Positions 33,920 to 45,284 of a stretch of DNA of 64,000 bases are shown here, in pieces (positions within the stretch are counted from its first letter, which is position 1; each line of letters begins with the position of its first letter). The stretch comes from Candidatus Sulfopaludibacter sp. SbA3 (GTDB lineage: Bacteria; Acidobacteriota; Terriglobia; Bryobacterales; Bryobacteraceae), in assembly GCA_945890485.1 (NCBI GenBank), contig CAMDCN010000006.1:372001-436000 (forward strand), written 5' to 3'. The position numbers were made by a program, and so were the translations under genes. Below the pieces are notes generated by a model that was given only the letters and a program-made list of their open reading frames with translations, was not told the DNA's origin and ran no database searches.

Positions 33920-35950
33920 CTAGGCCGAAACTTGTTGATCTGGCGATCGCCGCATGGCGCCCACCAGCATTTTGAGCTCTTCGAGTTGCGCCTTAAACGC
34001 TGCCTGCGTTTCTTGGCTTTCGATCTTGGCCGCGTTGATCATCAGCTGCGTCTCGCGCTGCATCTCTGCAATGCGCTCGCGGCTTTCGCTCTGCTCGCGC
34101 GCTACCTGCAGCCGGTTCTCGGCTTCAATCTGCTTCGTCTCCAAGGCCCGCATGGACTCCTCGAGCGCCGCCGTCAGCTGCTGAATCTGCTGGCCCATCG
34201 CTGCCATTTGCGCCTGCGCTTCCGGTGGCAGTTCCTGAGTGCCGTTCTCGCCGGCATCCCGCAGTTCAGGCGGGAGCGTTTTCTTGTACCGCGCCGCGAT
34301 GTCCTGACCGCCCGGCCAGTCCATCGCCGCATAAACCAAATCTGGCGCCACCTGCATCAACCGAGGGTCAGCAGCTGCCATTTCGATCATGCTTGCCGCC
34401 GCCTCTTGCCGCTGTGTCTGGTAGCTCGGTCCGGTTGAAATCGAGACGTCGTACTTGCCCGCTCCCAGATCATAGATGCGCTCCACGCCCTTGTCGACGA
34501 ATGGCTGATTGACCGGCACCATGTCGCTGGTGCCATCCGGCCGCAGAATGCGCACCACGCGCGCCGCATCGTAGATATGCGGGATCAGGTCGATGAGGAT
34601 GCGGCCAACGTGCTTTATCGCCCGGGCCAGATTGTCGCCATAGTTCGCGTTTGCGGTGTCGCTTTCACGCTGCCGCGCCAGGATCGCCCGGCCGCTCGAC
34701 TCCGGACCGCGCTGTCCCAGCGAGGCATCGTATATGCCCATGGTCGCCTTGAGATCGTTATCGGCTTGTCCGATCGAGGCCATAATCGCTTGGATGGGCG
34801 GCTCGGCGAAGTTGCGTTGAGGCGGCGGGGCCGGTTGGCCGCCAACGCTGGTGGGTTTGTACTCCAGGTACGCAAAGCTGCGGACGTTCGCCTGGCGCCA
34901 TTTCGCCTCATGTCCTTCGAACTGCCCTTCAACGCCGATGAACGGGGCCCGCGGTGCGAGCGCGATTGTCTCGGTCGCCGACGAAACCCAGTAGTTGTAC
35001 ATGCGCTGGGGGTCGCGAGCAAATCGCACCATCCCGAACAGATGGCGCTTTCCGTTGACGCTCACCTCATCGCCCAGTACGGGCACAAGCGGAATCCACT
35101 TGCCTGCCCACTCGCGACGCTCGAGCACTTCGATGCCGTTTATCTTCGCCCACATGACGCGCTTGCTTTCGACAGACCGACGCCGGATGACTCTAGCCGG
35201 CACCTTGACCTGCTCAAACTGATCGGCAAAGACGATCTGCCCGTTCTCCAGCAGTAGCAACTCTCGCCGAGACCTTTCGATCGAGAAATACTCGGCCACT
35301 CGGATATTGCCGCCTGAATGCCAATCCGGCGCCGCGTCGCCGATGCTCGACCAGTCGCTTAGCCCGGCTGCTTGGCTGTCGGGATACAGCGCTTCGTACT
35401 CTTCCTTCGAGAAGTCCTCGACAATGAACGCCCAGTTCATATCGCTGCGATCGGGCCTCACTGCGGCCGGGTCCACATACACGCTGAACGGATTCAGCAC
35501 CCGCTCAACGCGGATGTCTTGGTCGAACGTCTCGTCGTTGCAGTACTCGGTGATGATCCGAACCCAGCCGAAACTCCCAGTTGTCGCGCACTCGAACGCA
35601 GTATCGTAGGCCGCCTCGGCATCGCTCGCCACTTCGATGTGGCGCGTCATGCCTTGATAGATTTCGGCGGTCTCGATGTCGGCGCCGGAGTCAACAGCAT
35701 TCACCTGGATAGCAGGCCGCGAGAGCCGCTGTTCGTTGGTGACCTGGCGGAGGAACTGCGGAATTCGGTTGATGGTGAGAGCTGGGCGGCCATCGTCCTC
35801 GCGTTGCTTCTTGATGCCTTCGGGCCACTGCTCGCCGATGCGAAACTCAAAGTCTTTTAGAGCCTCTTCGCGGATGTGCTGCTCGGCTTCCGCCGCCGCC
35901 TTGAACCGTTTCCGCGCGAGCTCGATTAACTGCTCGTCTGCCTTGCTCAT
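33920..35950 (-). CDS. portal protein, P22 gp1-like
   Basis: 676 residues from MSKADEQLIELARKRF; ATG overlaps the terminase stop as ATGA. P22-type portal features: LRQVTNEQRLSRPAIQVNAVD, GMTRHIEVASDAEAAYDTAFECATTGSFGWVRI, PFSVYVDPAA, a wing/stem region, QRGPESSGRAILARQRESD and a C-terminal coiled-coil barrel (about 560-660). It forms the dodecameric DNA gate at one capsid vertex. Length is in the P22 range (725). Confidence 0.92.
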   Translation of the reverse strand: MSKADEQLIELARKRFKAAAEAEQHIREEALKDFEFRIGEQWPEGIKKQREDDGRPALTINRIPQFLRQVTNEQRLSRPAIQVNAVDSGADIETAEIYQGMTRHIEVASDAEAAYDTAFECATTGSFGWVRIITEYCNDETFDQDIRVERVLNPFSVYVDPAAVRPDRSDMNWAFIVEDFSKEEYEALYPDSQAAGLSDWSSIGDAAPDWHSGGNIRVAEYFSIERSRRELLLLENGQIVFADQFEQVKVPARVIRRRSVESKRVMWAKINGIEVLERREWAGKWIPLVPVLGDEVSVNGKRHLFGMVRFARDPQRMYNYWVSSATETIALAPRAPFIGVEGQFEGHEAKWRQANVRSFAYLEYKPTSVGGQPAPPPQRNFAEPPIQAIMASIGQADNDLKATMGIYDASLGQRGPESSGRAILARQRESDTANANYGDNLARAIKHVGRILIDLIPHIYDAARVVRILRPDGTSDMVPVNQPFVDKGVERIYDLGAGKYDVSISTGPSYQTQRQEAAASMIEMAAADPRLMQVAPDLVYAAMDWPGGQDIAARYKKTLPPELRDAGENGTQELPPEAQAQMAAMGQQIQQLTAALEESMRALETKQIEAENRLQVAREQSESRERIAEMQRETQLMINAAKIESQETQAAFKAQLEELKMLVGAMRRSPDQQVSA

Positions 35951-37398
35951 CCCATCCACCCCCCGGCGCCGCCACTCCCGTAGCCGTCAGAGTTGCGCGG
36001 CCGGTCTACCGGCTTCGTCTTGGCCAACGCCAGGCCCGACACGATCAAATAGCGCGTGGCGTCCATGAGGTGATCGTTTTCCTTCACGATCCGGCCCTGG
36101 GCATCGCGCCGGTACAGCCGGAACTCATGCCGCCAGTTGCCCAGCGACTCGAACACCTTGAGGCGGCCGCCGCTCAAGCGCTGCCACACTTCGAAAAGCC
36201 CCGTTTCAACCGCGTTGTCCGCAGCCTCCAGCTTCAGCCCCAACTGGGTGTAGCTTTCAATCAGCCGCGAGCCATCATGCTGGCCCCTGCCACGCGCCGC
36301 TGGATCAATCACCCCGAGAATCCACTCGCCCCGGCTCTTGATAGCTTGCGTGTGGACCACAGGCTCCGCCTCGCCCCGGTAATGCTCCGAGTAGAGATAT
36401 GCCGTCGACGTTTGCCGATCGAGCGCCGCCCACACGCCGGCGGTCCGCTTCCAGCCCACATCCAGCCCGTAGACGCGCGGCCAATGCGCCGGAATCTCGA
36501 AATCGGGAACGACGAAGTCAGACTCGGGAACGGGATAAATCGCGCCGCTTCCGAGCTGGGGAACGCCCTTCGAACGCGCATCGCGCTGGTGAGGAGGAAT
36601 CGACGCGAGCAGTTCGGCCTTCGTCTTCGCGTCGAGATGCGGGATGTCATCCCAGCCCGCCATCACCACGCAACGCGCCGCGGACACTTCGCCGGCGCCA
36701 GGCGCTTGCCCGCCCGGCAGGAAGGACAGAACAACCTCGGTGAGCCCCTGCAGCGGGGTGAAAGTCAGGTAGAGCAGCCCGCCCGTCGTCATCGTCCGGA
36801 GAAGGCACTCGGTATAGATCTCCATCGGGCATTCTTCGTCGAGCCAGATCACATCCTGCGCCGTGCCCTGGAAGGCTTCGCGGCGCTGATCGTAGCTCTT
36901 GAACGTCAGGACGCTGGTACCGCCGGAAACATGGCGAACGTAGACAACCTCGACAGCATCGGCCAGGCCGCTTCGCGCCGTGGTTTTCCGGATGCGATCG
37001 CCGGGGATCATGCCGGTACCGATGGAGCCCACCGGCCCGAGTAGATTGCCCTGCAGGATGTCGCGAACCGTCTTCGACGTGTCGCCGGCGGCCCAGGCCT
37101 TCACTGGGCGATCAAACCGGCGGCCAGGCCACCATGCCGGATACTCGCCCGTCAGGTGCAACGCCTTCTCGTAGGCACCGAGAAACGTCTTGCCGGTGCG
37201 GTTGCCCCCGATGAACGCCCGCTCTCGGAACGTCGCCCCAGCCGCGAAAAACTCCAGGTGCTTGCCGTAGCCGGACCGGCAAAGCGGCCCGCTTTCGGGA
37301 TAGTAGCCGTCGATGCGCCGCCGCGCCCGTCTCGCTCGCTCAGCCGCGAGGAGAGTCGGGTTCAGCAGCTCGGGCAGCAAGGCGCTCGAGTGTTGCAA
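35947..37398 (-). CDS. terL: terminase large subunit
   Basis: 483 residues. N-terminal packaging ATPase with Walker A GGNRTGKT (64-71), Walker B DVIWLDEE, and coupling motif TGGLLYLTFTPLQGLTE. C-terminal RNase H-like headful nuclease begins at YGLDVGWKRTAGVWAALD and includes DGSRLIESYTQLGL. Pumps DNA into the procapsid through the portal encoded next. Overlaps terS by 59 bp. Confidence 0.93.
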   Translation of the reverse strand: MQHSSALLPELLNPTLLAAERARRARRRIDGYYPESGPLCRSGYGKHLEFFAAGATFRERAFIGGNRTGKTFLGAYEKALHLTGEYPAWWPGRRFDRPVKAWAAGDTSKTVRDILQGNLLGPVGSIGTGMIPGDRIRKTTARSGLADAVEVVYVRHVSGGTSVLTFKSYDQRREAFQGTAQDVIWLDEECPMEIYTECLLRTMTTGGLLYLTFTPLQGLTEVVLSFLPGGQAPGAGEVSAARCVVMAGWDDIPHLDAKTKAELLASIPPHQRDARSKGVPQLGSGAIYPVPESDFVVPDFEIPAHWPRVYGLDVGWKRTAGVWAALDRQTSTAYLYSEHYRGEAEPVVHTQAIKSRGEWILGVIDPAARGRGQHDGSRLIESYTQLGLKLEAADNAVETGLFEVWQRLSGGRLKVFESLGNWRHEFRLYRRDAQGRIVKENDHLMDATRYLIVSGLALAKTKPVDRPRNSDGYGSGGAGGWMG

Positions 37399-37837
37399 GT
37401 TCGTCCTCCGTCAGCTTCGACAGGTCCACCGCGGTTCTGATCGGCCCACCGTCAGGCCCGGAAATCTCCCCCTTCCACTGGTCTCGGTACGTGTTCGGCT
37501 TGGCCCCCTTGAGCAGGAAAATCAGCAGCGTGTCGGAGTACTTCCGCACCCGGCCCACTTCCGCCCCGCCCTGGAAAACCGGCTCTTCCACGCCGTCATG
37601 CGCCCGGCGGAAGGCCTCGGCTTCGAGCAGCTCCGCTGCCATCTGCCACGCACAAGCCCTTGCCGCCAGGTAAGCCGGGTCTGTACCGCGCCAGTGCCAC
37701 TCGGTTCCCCGCTGAATCCCGACCTGCTCGCAAGACGCGCTGACATTGCCGCTCTTCGAGTAGGCAAGCAAAAACGCCCGCTTTTTCGGGTGTGCAATCC
37801 CGTCAAGCCACTCCGGCCATTTTGCTCGCTTGCCCAT
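37340..37837 (-). CDS. terS: terminase small subunit
   Basis: 165 residues from MGKRAKWPEWL. N-terminal helix-turn-helix of the terS type (KKRAFLLAYSKSGNVSASCEQVGIQRGTEWHW), then a helical oligomerisation region and a C-terminal tail that overlaps terL. Recognises phage DNA for packaging. The 26-bp late element ends 8 bases upstream of the ATG. Confidence 0.85.
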   Translation of the reverse strand: MGKRAKWPEWLDGIAHPKKRAFLLAYSKSGNVSASCEQVGIQRGTEWHWRGTDPAYLAARACAWQMAAELLEAEAFRRAHDGVEEPVFQGGAEVGRVRKYSDTLLIFLLKGAKPNTYRDQWKGEISGPDGGPIRTAVDLSKLTEDELATLERLAARAAEPDSPRG

Positions 37838-37845
37838 ATCCCGAA

Positions 37846-37871
37846 CGTAGCGGAGACTCTCAAACCGAACG
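37846..37871 (-). promoter_or_regulatory. copy 2 of the duplicated late control element
   Basis: Pairs with 18175-18200 (24 of 26 identical) and has the same distance to the start codon of its gene. Lies in the 54-bp divergent gap between terS and the endolysin, so it may control either or both. Confidence 0.55.
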
Positions 37872-37891
37872 CAAGTGGCTACCCTCCGGCT

Positions 37892-38463
37892 ATGAGCACA
37901 CCCACCCGAACGCCAAACATGCCCGCCGCCAAAATCACCTTGGCCGAGATCGCTCCGCACGCCGTGGCGATCGAGCGCCGGACCGGCCTGCCGGCCGTGG
38001 TGCTGATTGCGCAGTGGGCGATCGAGTCGGGGTGGGGGGCGAAGCAGTCTGGCCGCTGGAATTTCTTCGGCATCACGAAGGCAAGCCGTCACGCAAAGTG
38101 GGCGATGGTACCGACCCGAGAGGTGCTCACCGCTGAGCAGATCAACGCGCTACCAGCCGACGAAGCCGCCACCGTTACCCGGCGCCATGCACGGCCTGAC
38201 GGGAGGTTTGACGTCTGGCTTTCCCGAAAATTCGCGGCCTACGACACGCTGGATGAAGGGCTGGAAGACTACGCCAGGCTGCTCACCACCGGAGCGCCGT
38301 ACGCCAAGGCGTGGGCGGCTTACCGGCTCGACAGCAACCTGGACTCGCTGGTCGAGGCGATCGCCAAACGCTACGCCACCGACCCCCGGTATGCCGAGCT
38401 TGTGAAGCGCATCGCACGGCAGACGAACGTGCTGCAGGCCGTCGAGAAAGCCCGTCAAACGCA

Positions 38464-38467
<4 letters not shown>
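37892..38467 (+). CDS. glucosaminidase-domain endolysin
   Basis: 191 residues from MSTPTRTPN. GH73/FlgJ-like glucosaminidase: GLPAVVLIAQWAIESGWGAKQSGRWNFFGI with catalytic Glu45, followed by the SRKFAAYDTLDEGLEDYARLL helix and the C-terminal ATDPRYAELVKRIARQ motif. Cleaves peptidoglycan glycan strands to release progeny. No signal peptide, so it needs a holin. Divergent from terS and separate from the holin-like genes at 17.5 kb. Confidence 0.88.
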
Positions 38468-39378
<911 letters not shown>

Positions 39379-39382
39379 GGAA

Positions 39383-39868
39383 CTACACCTCTCCCTTCGC
39401 CGTCAGACGACGGCGCCGCGCCAGAATCGCATCCACCGCCGCAGCCTTCGCCGGATCGTCCGCCTCTACTGACTCCACAAAACGCACAGTGCGCACGCCA
39501 AGAGGCCAGCGCTTCGACGTCGGCGGTTCGGAAGGAACTGCAGGCTTTGCTTTCCGGCCGATGTGAAGTTCGTCCTTCCATCCAGTGACCCGCGCTTCTT
39601 TTGTCGAGTTAAGCCGGTTCAGTCGCGCCGCGCTCCGCTGGTTTCGGCAAGTGTCACACAGGCGCGGACGGGTTGTCGGAAGCTCGCAGATCGGGCACGG
39701 ATGCGGCTCCGGCTCCGGGCGTGGACTCCGAACTGTGGGGACCAGGCCGGCCTTCCGAGCCAGGTAGGCGCGGCGCTGGTACGCCTTGCGGCACTCGTCG
39801 CAGCGACCTTTTCTGGTGGCCGGGGCCCGTTTGCACCCCAGGCAGATGGGGGAGGGAAGGGGCGGCAT
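39383..39868 (-). CDS. double zinc-ribbon phage protein
   Basis: 161 residues with two CxxC...CxxC ribbons: Cys9, Cys12, Cys23, Cys26 and Cys58, Cys61, Cys71, Cys74, each followed by a basic helix (RKAYQRRAYLARKAG; RNQRSAARLNRLN). Probably nucleic-acid binding. First gene of the two-gene replication operon next to attR. No family name. Confidence 0.6.
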   Translation of the reverse strand: MPPLPSPICLGCKRAPATRKGRCDECRKAYQRRAYLARKAGLVPTVRSPRPEPEPHPCPICELPTTRPRLCDTCRNQRSAARLNRLNSTKEARVTGWKDELHIGRKAKPAVPSEPPTSKRWPLGVRTVRFVESVEADDPAKAAAVDAILARRRRLTAKGEV

Positions 39869-39974
39869 TATGCCACCCCGCTGGCTGCCAGCAGTTTGCC
39901 AGCTTTAAGCATCTCCCGACCACCCGTTTCGGGTCGGGGCAGGGAACTCGGCTTAGCGAATTCCCCTTTAAAAC

Positions 39975-40019
39975 TGGTAGGCCCGGCAGGACTCGAACCT
40001 GCTACCCCCGACTTAGAAG
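39975..40019 (-). repeat. attR core within tRNA-Arg
   Basis: Perfect 45-base match of 2699-2743. Here it is part of a complete tRNA, so the phage restores the gene's 3' end on integration. Confidence 0.93.
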
Positions 40020-40051
40020 GTCGGTGCTCTATCCAGATGAGCTACGAGCCC
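39975..40051 (-). tRNA. tRNA-Arg (anticodon UCU)
   Basis: Full cloverleaf on the minus strand: acceptor 40051-40045 pairs with 39985-39979 (one G-U at the end and one U-G inside), D arm GCTC...GAGC, anticodon stem CCGAC/GTCGG around the loop CTTCTAA (UCU, reads AGA), T arm GCAGG-TTCGAGT-CCTGC, discriminator A and encoded CCA. It lies 21 bp downstream of cimA and is the prophage integration site. Confidence 0.95.
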
Positions 40052-40072
40052 GCACTTTTAGTTTACGGCAAA

Positions 40073-41689
40073 CTATAGGTTGCTGGAAAGCAAAGTGGGG
40101 GACAACTGCGCCGAATCGGTCGCCGCGTCGGCCAAGCGCATCAGTTCGAGACGAATAGCGTCGACCATGGCTTTCCAACTAGCCTCAATCACATTGTCGG
40201 AGACCCCCACGGTCACCCAGGTCCGCTCGCGATCATGCCATTCGATCAAGACCCGGACCTTGGCGTCCGTGCCTTTCTTGGAATCAATCACGCGGACTTT
40301 ATAGTCGGCCAGCTTAACGGTCGCGATTTCCGGGTAGAGGCTGGCCAAACATTGGCGAAGACTGAGATCGAGTGCATTCACTGGGCCATTCCCAACCGCA
40401 GTCTCGGTATGCAGACCGTCTTCAGCCTGCAAGGAAACAGTCGCGACGGTCAGGGACCCGCCGCTGCGTCCCATCTTGGTCGCTACGTCGAGAGATACAA
40501 GGTTAAAGAATCGCCTGCCGGGATTCAACGTCTCTCGGACCATCAGCTCAAAGGTACCTTCTGCTGCCTCAAGCTCGTAGCCCTCATGCTCCATCTGCTT
40601 GATTTGGTCCAGAAGCTGCCGCCGCTGACTCTCGCTGAGCTGTGCGCCGAGACCCTGCTCCTTCAGCTTATAAAAAATATTCCCACGACCGGACATGTCG
40701 CTTAGTAGGACTCGCTGTTGATTGCCCACTAAGCCGGGAGGAATGTGTTCGTAGGTCGCCGAATCTTTGAGCACGGCACTGACGTGGATGCCACCCTTGT
40801 GCGCGAACGCGCTCTTGCCGATGTATGGTTGGTCATTCCGGACCGGAAGATTCGCCAGATCGGCGATGAAGTGCGCCACACTCGTTAAGTTGCGGAGTCC
40901 CTGTTCTCCGACTGTCGTGTGACCCAACTTCAGTTCCAGATTGGCGAGTACCGAAATTAGATTTGCGTTGCCACAGCGTTCGCCGTATCCGTTCATACAG
41001 CCTTGGACATGCGTACATCCAGCTTCAACAGCTGCAAGCGCGTTGGCCACCGCAACGTCGGAATCGTTGTGTGGATGAATGCCAATAACGCCGTCAAAAC
41101 GGCTGCGCACGATCCCCACAATTTCGGAAACTTTGCTGGGAAGAGTCCCGCCATTCGTATCGCACAAACACACCACATCAGCGCCGGCGTCCCATGCGGC
41201 CTGAATCGTCAGCAGGGCATACTCGGAATTGTGCTTATAGCCGTCGAAAAAATGCTCAGCGTCGTAGATCACCTCGCGACCATGCTGCTTGAGGAAGCGC
41301 ACCGTATCGGCAATGATCTTTAGGTTTTCCTCGAGTGAAATTCCAAGTGCCCGCGTAACATGAAAATCCCAGGTCTTACCGAAGATCGAGATAGCAGGCG
41401 TTTCAGCATCGATGAGCTCTCGGATGGAAGGATCAGTCTCGACCGTATACCGGGCAAAATGTGTAGCTCCAAACGCACAAAGCTTGGCATTTTTCAGCCG
41501 CAGCTCGTGCTTTGCGCGAGCGAAAAATTCCTTATCTTTCGGATTCGAACCGGGCCAGCCCCCCTCGATGTAATCAATCCCCAGTTCGTCTAGCTTTCGC
41601 GCGATTATCAGCTTGTCCTCTACCGAGAAGGAGACGGCTTCGCCTTGGGTTCCATCGCGCAACGTTGTGTCGAATGTGGTGATTTTCAT
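40073..41689 (-). CDS. cimA: (R)-citramalate synthase
   Basis: 538 residues. DRE-TIM metallolyase: FDTTLRDGTQGEA (6-18) with the catalytic Arg-Asp pair, IEGGWPGSNPKD that separates CimA-type enzymes from isopropylmalate synthase, the GIHPHNDSDVAVAN metal motif, and HVQGCMNGYGERCGNAN. C-terminal LeuA dimer/regulatory domain (about 400-520) for isoleucine feedback. Condenses pyruvate with acetyl-CoA to give 2-oxobutyrate precursor for isoleucine without threonine. Last gene of the ilvBNC-cimA operon, which supports this over LeuA. Confidence 0.92.
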   Translation of the reverse strand: MKITTFDTTLRDGTQGEAVSFSVEDKLIIARKLDELGIDYIEGGWPGSNPKDKEFFARAKHELRLKNAKLCAFGATHFARYTVETDPSIRELIDAETPAISIFGKTWDFHVTRALGISLEENLKIIADTVRFLKQHGREVIYDAEHFFDGYKHNSEYALLTIQAAWDAGADVVCLCDTNGGTLPSKVSEIVGIVRSRFDGVIGIHPHNDSDVAVANALAAVEAGCTHVQGCMNGYGERCGNANLISVLANLELKLGHTTVGEQGLRNLTSVAHFIADLANLPVRNDQPYIGKSAFAHKGGIHVSAVLKDSATYEHIPPGLVGNQQRVLLSDMSGRGNIFYKLKEQGLGAQLSESQRRQLLDQIKQMEHEGYELEAAEGTFELMVRETLNPGRRFFNLVSLDVATKMGRSGGSLTVATVSLQAEDGLHTETAVGNGPVNALDLSLRQCLASLYPEIATVKLADYKVRVIDSKKGTDAKVRVLIEWHDRERTWVTVGVSDNVIEASWKAMVDAIRLELMRLADAATDSAQLSPTLLSSNL

Positions 41690-41712
41690 GGGGTGCTGAC
41701 CCGGCCCAGAGA

Positions 41713-43288
<1,576 letters not shown>

Positions 43289-43302
43289 CGTGGATTCCTG
43301 GA

Positions 43303-45030
43303 TCAGGCGACTGGTGCAGGTTGAACCGGCCCGAGCACCATCTCATTGATGGCGCCCCCAGCGGGAACCATGGGGTACACGTTTTCCGTGGGCGTCACCT
43401 TAACATTCAACAAATAAGGTCCGTTGTACTCAATCGCTTCTTTCAGCGCGTCGGCCAATTCTGAGGGCTGCTCAACCGTACGACCCTTGAATCCATAGGC
43501 TCCGGCAAGAAGTGCTGGATCGGGGAAACTGTCTAGCGTAACAGAGCAAAGCCGATTGTTATAGAAGAGTTCCTGCCATTGACGAACCATCCCAAGGTAG
43601 CCATTGTTCATCACGATAATCTTTACTGGAAGACCATAATTCATGAGGGTGGCAAGCTCGGGGAGGGACATTTGGAAGCCGCCATCACCGACGATCGAGA
43701 AAACCAACTGATCGGGATTGGCGAACTGAGCACCGATAGCGGAGGGAAGGCCGAAACCCATCGAGCCCAATCCACCAGAGTTGATCCACAAGCGCGGCGC
43801 ATTGTAGCGGATCAATTGCGCTGCCCACATCTGGTGCTGACCAACGTCGGTGGTGACGATCGCCTTTCCGTTCGAGATTCGATCAATCTCCGACATCAGA
43901 TGCTGCGGTTTGATCTCGGTTGTCGAGAAAACCGGCTTGAGGGGATGTTCCTCTTTCCATGCGCGAACTTGCTTCCACCACTGCTTCAATCCTGGGCGCT
44001 CCGGATTGCCGGTCTCGCTCCTAAGTTCGCTAATGTTTGCGCATAACTTGGGTAGCACCCGCTTTAGATCTCCAACAATCGGGAGGTCTGCATTCCGATT
44101 CTTCGAAATCTCGGCCGGGTCGATGTCGACGTGAATAATTTTGGCGTGTGGTGCGAATGCCGCCAATCTTCCTGTTACGCGGTCATCAAAACGAACCCCT
44201 AGAGCGATCAGCAGATCGGCCCCGGATAGGGCCATATTCGCCGCATAACTGCCGTGCATGCCCGGCATGCTGATGAAATTGGGGTGATCACATGGCAAAC
44301 CGCCCAAGCCCATAAGCGTACAAACCGTGGGAGCATCAAGCAGTTCGACGAGTTCCTTCAACTCGTCATGAGCATTTCCGAGGACGATACCACCACCTGC
44401 GTACACCATTGGACGCTCTGCCTCAAGCATCATTTGGGCGGCGCGCCGGATCTGGCCGGTGTGGCCCTCGGTGTATACCTTATAGCCCGGCAGGTGAATC
44501 GAATTGACCGGTTCATAATGGGCGTTACCCATAAAGACGTCTTTCGTAACGTCGATCAGTACTGGACCTGGACGGCCAGAGGCAGCAATGTAGAAGGCCT
44601 CATGGATCACTGACGGAAGATCCTTAATGTTCTTCACCAGGTAATTGTGTTTCGTCGCCGACCGAGTGATTCCGAAGGTATCGGCTTCCTGAAACGCGTC
44701 GGTGCCAATCAATTTAGTCGAAACTTGGCCCGTTAAAGCGACGATCGGGATCGAATCCATCATCGCGTCAACGAGGCCGGTTACCAGATTCGTGGCGCCC
44801 GGACCAGAGGTCGCGCAACAAACGCCAACCCGGCCGGTGGAACGTGCGTAGCCCTGGGCAGCGAACGCAGCGTTCTGCTCATGGCGAACAAGCACGTGCC
44901 GGATCGGGTGGTCGTACAAGGCATCGTAGAACGGAAGCGTTACCCCTCCCGGATAGCCAAATATGACATCCACCCCTTCCCGTCCCAAACACTCAAGGAG
45001 GATCTTAGCGCCACTCATCAATTGAGACAT
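43303..45030 (-). CDS. ilvB: acetolactate synthase large subunit
   Basis: 575 residues, TPP/FAD enzyme. Catalytic Glu51 (VRHEQNAAFAAQGYAR), FAD domain in the middle (SMPGMHGSYAANMAL), and TPP-Mg motif VGDGGFQM (447-454) ending at Asn475-Asn476 (MNNGYLGMVRQWQ). Makes acetolactate from two pyruvates or acetohydroxybutyrate from pyruvate and 2-oxobutyrate. First structural gene of the operon; GGAG ribosome site 10 bases before ATG, downstream of an attenuator. Confidence 0.96.
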   Translation of the reverse strand: MSQLMSGAKILLECLGREGVDVIFGYPGGVTLPFYDALYDHPIRHVLVRHEQNAAFAAQGYARSTGRVGVCCATSGPGATNLVTGLVDAMMDSIPIVALTGQVSTKLIGTDAFQEADTFGITRSATKHNYLVKNIKDLPSVIHEAFYIAASGRPGPVLIDVTKDVFMGNAHYEPVNSIHLPGYKVYTEGHTGQIRRAAQMMLEAERPMVYAGGGIVLGNAHDELKELVELLDAPTVCTLMGLGGLPCDHPNFISMPGMHGSYAANMALSGADLLIALGVRFDDRVTGRLAAFAPHAKIIHVDIDPAEISKNRNADLPIVGDLKRVLPKLCANISELRSETGNPERPGLKQWWKQVRAWKEEHPLKPVFSTTEIKPQHLMSEIDRISNGKAIVTTDVGQHQMWAAQLIRYNAPRLWINSGGLGSMGFGLPSAIGAQFANPDQLVFSIVGDGGFQMSLPELATLMNYGLPVKIIVMNNGYLGMVRQWQELFYNNRLCSVTLDSFPDPALLAGAYGFKGRTVEQPSELADALKEAIEYNGPYLLNVKVTPTENVYPMVPAGGAINEMVLGPVQPAPVA

Positions 45031-45050
45031 CGATATTGCTCCAAAGACTG

Positions 45051-45089
45051 AAAAAGGCCACCGGTCAGGTTTCCCCGCCGGTGGCCTTT
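45051..45089 (-). terminator. ilv operon attenuator hairpin
   Basis: Perfect 12-bp stem: AAAGGCCACCGG (45053-45064) with its complement (45078-45089), 13-base loop and a T run on the minus strand, ending 21 bases before ilvB. An intrinsic terminator between leader peptide and ilvB is the mark of transcription attenuation. Confidence 0.9.
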
Positions 45090-45114
45090 AGATTCCGTAG
45101 GGAGTCCGTTGCCA

Positions 45115-45201
45115 CTAAGCGGGTACCGAAACGGTAACCCCAATCGCGGCTACTACACCAAGACCGACTTGCGGTTGCAGATTCGCGTCGCTGGTATTCA
45201 A
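45115..45201 (-). CDS. branched-chain leader peptide of the ilv attenuator
   Basis: 28 residues from a TTG start with AAGGAG eight bases upstream. Nine of 28 residues are Val, Leu or Ile, with runs VGLGVV, IGV and VTVSV near the end, and the stop lies 26 bases before the terminator stem. Slow ribosomes at Val/Leu/Ile codons would favour the antiterminated fold and open ilvB transcription. Confidence 0.75.
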   Translation of the reverse strand: MNTSDANLQPQVGLGVVAAIGVTVSVPA

Positions 45202-45253
45202 ACGGCTCACTCCTTGAGGTTAGAGCAAAAGTCAGCTAAATGCAAGATGCGAG

Positions 45254-45270
45254 TTGCATAAATTCTGCAA
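45254..45270. promoter_or_regulatory. inverted repeat TTGCA-N7-TGCAA upstream of the ilv leader
   Basis: Perfect 5-bp arms around an AT-rich centre, with another TGCAA at 45241-45245, in the 83-bp gap that must hold the ilv promoter. Minus-strand TTGCAT and TAACCT boxes with a 17-base spacer follow. Could be an operator for an Lrp-like or other regulator; no direct evidence. Confidence 0.35.
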
Positions 45271-45284
45271 ATGGTCGCATCAGG

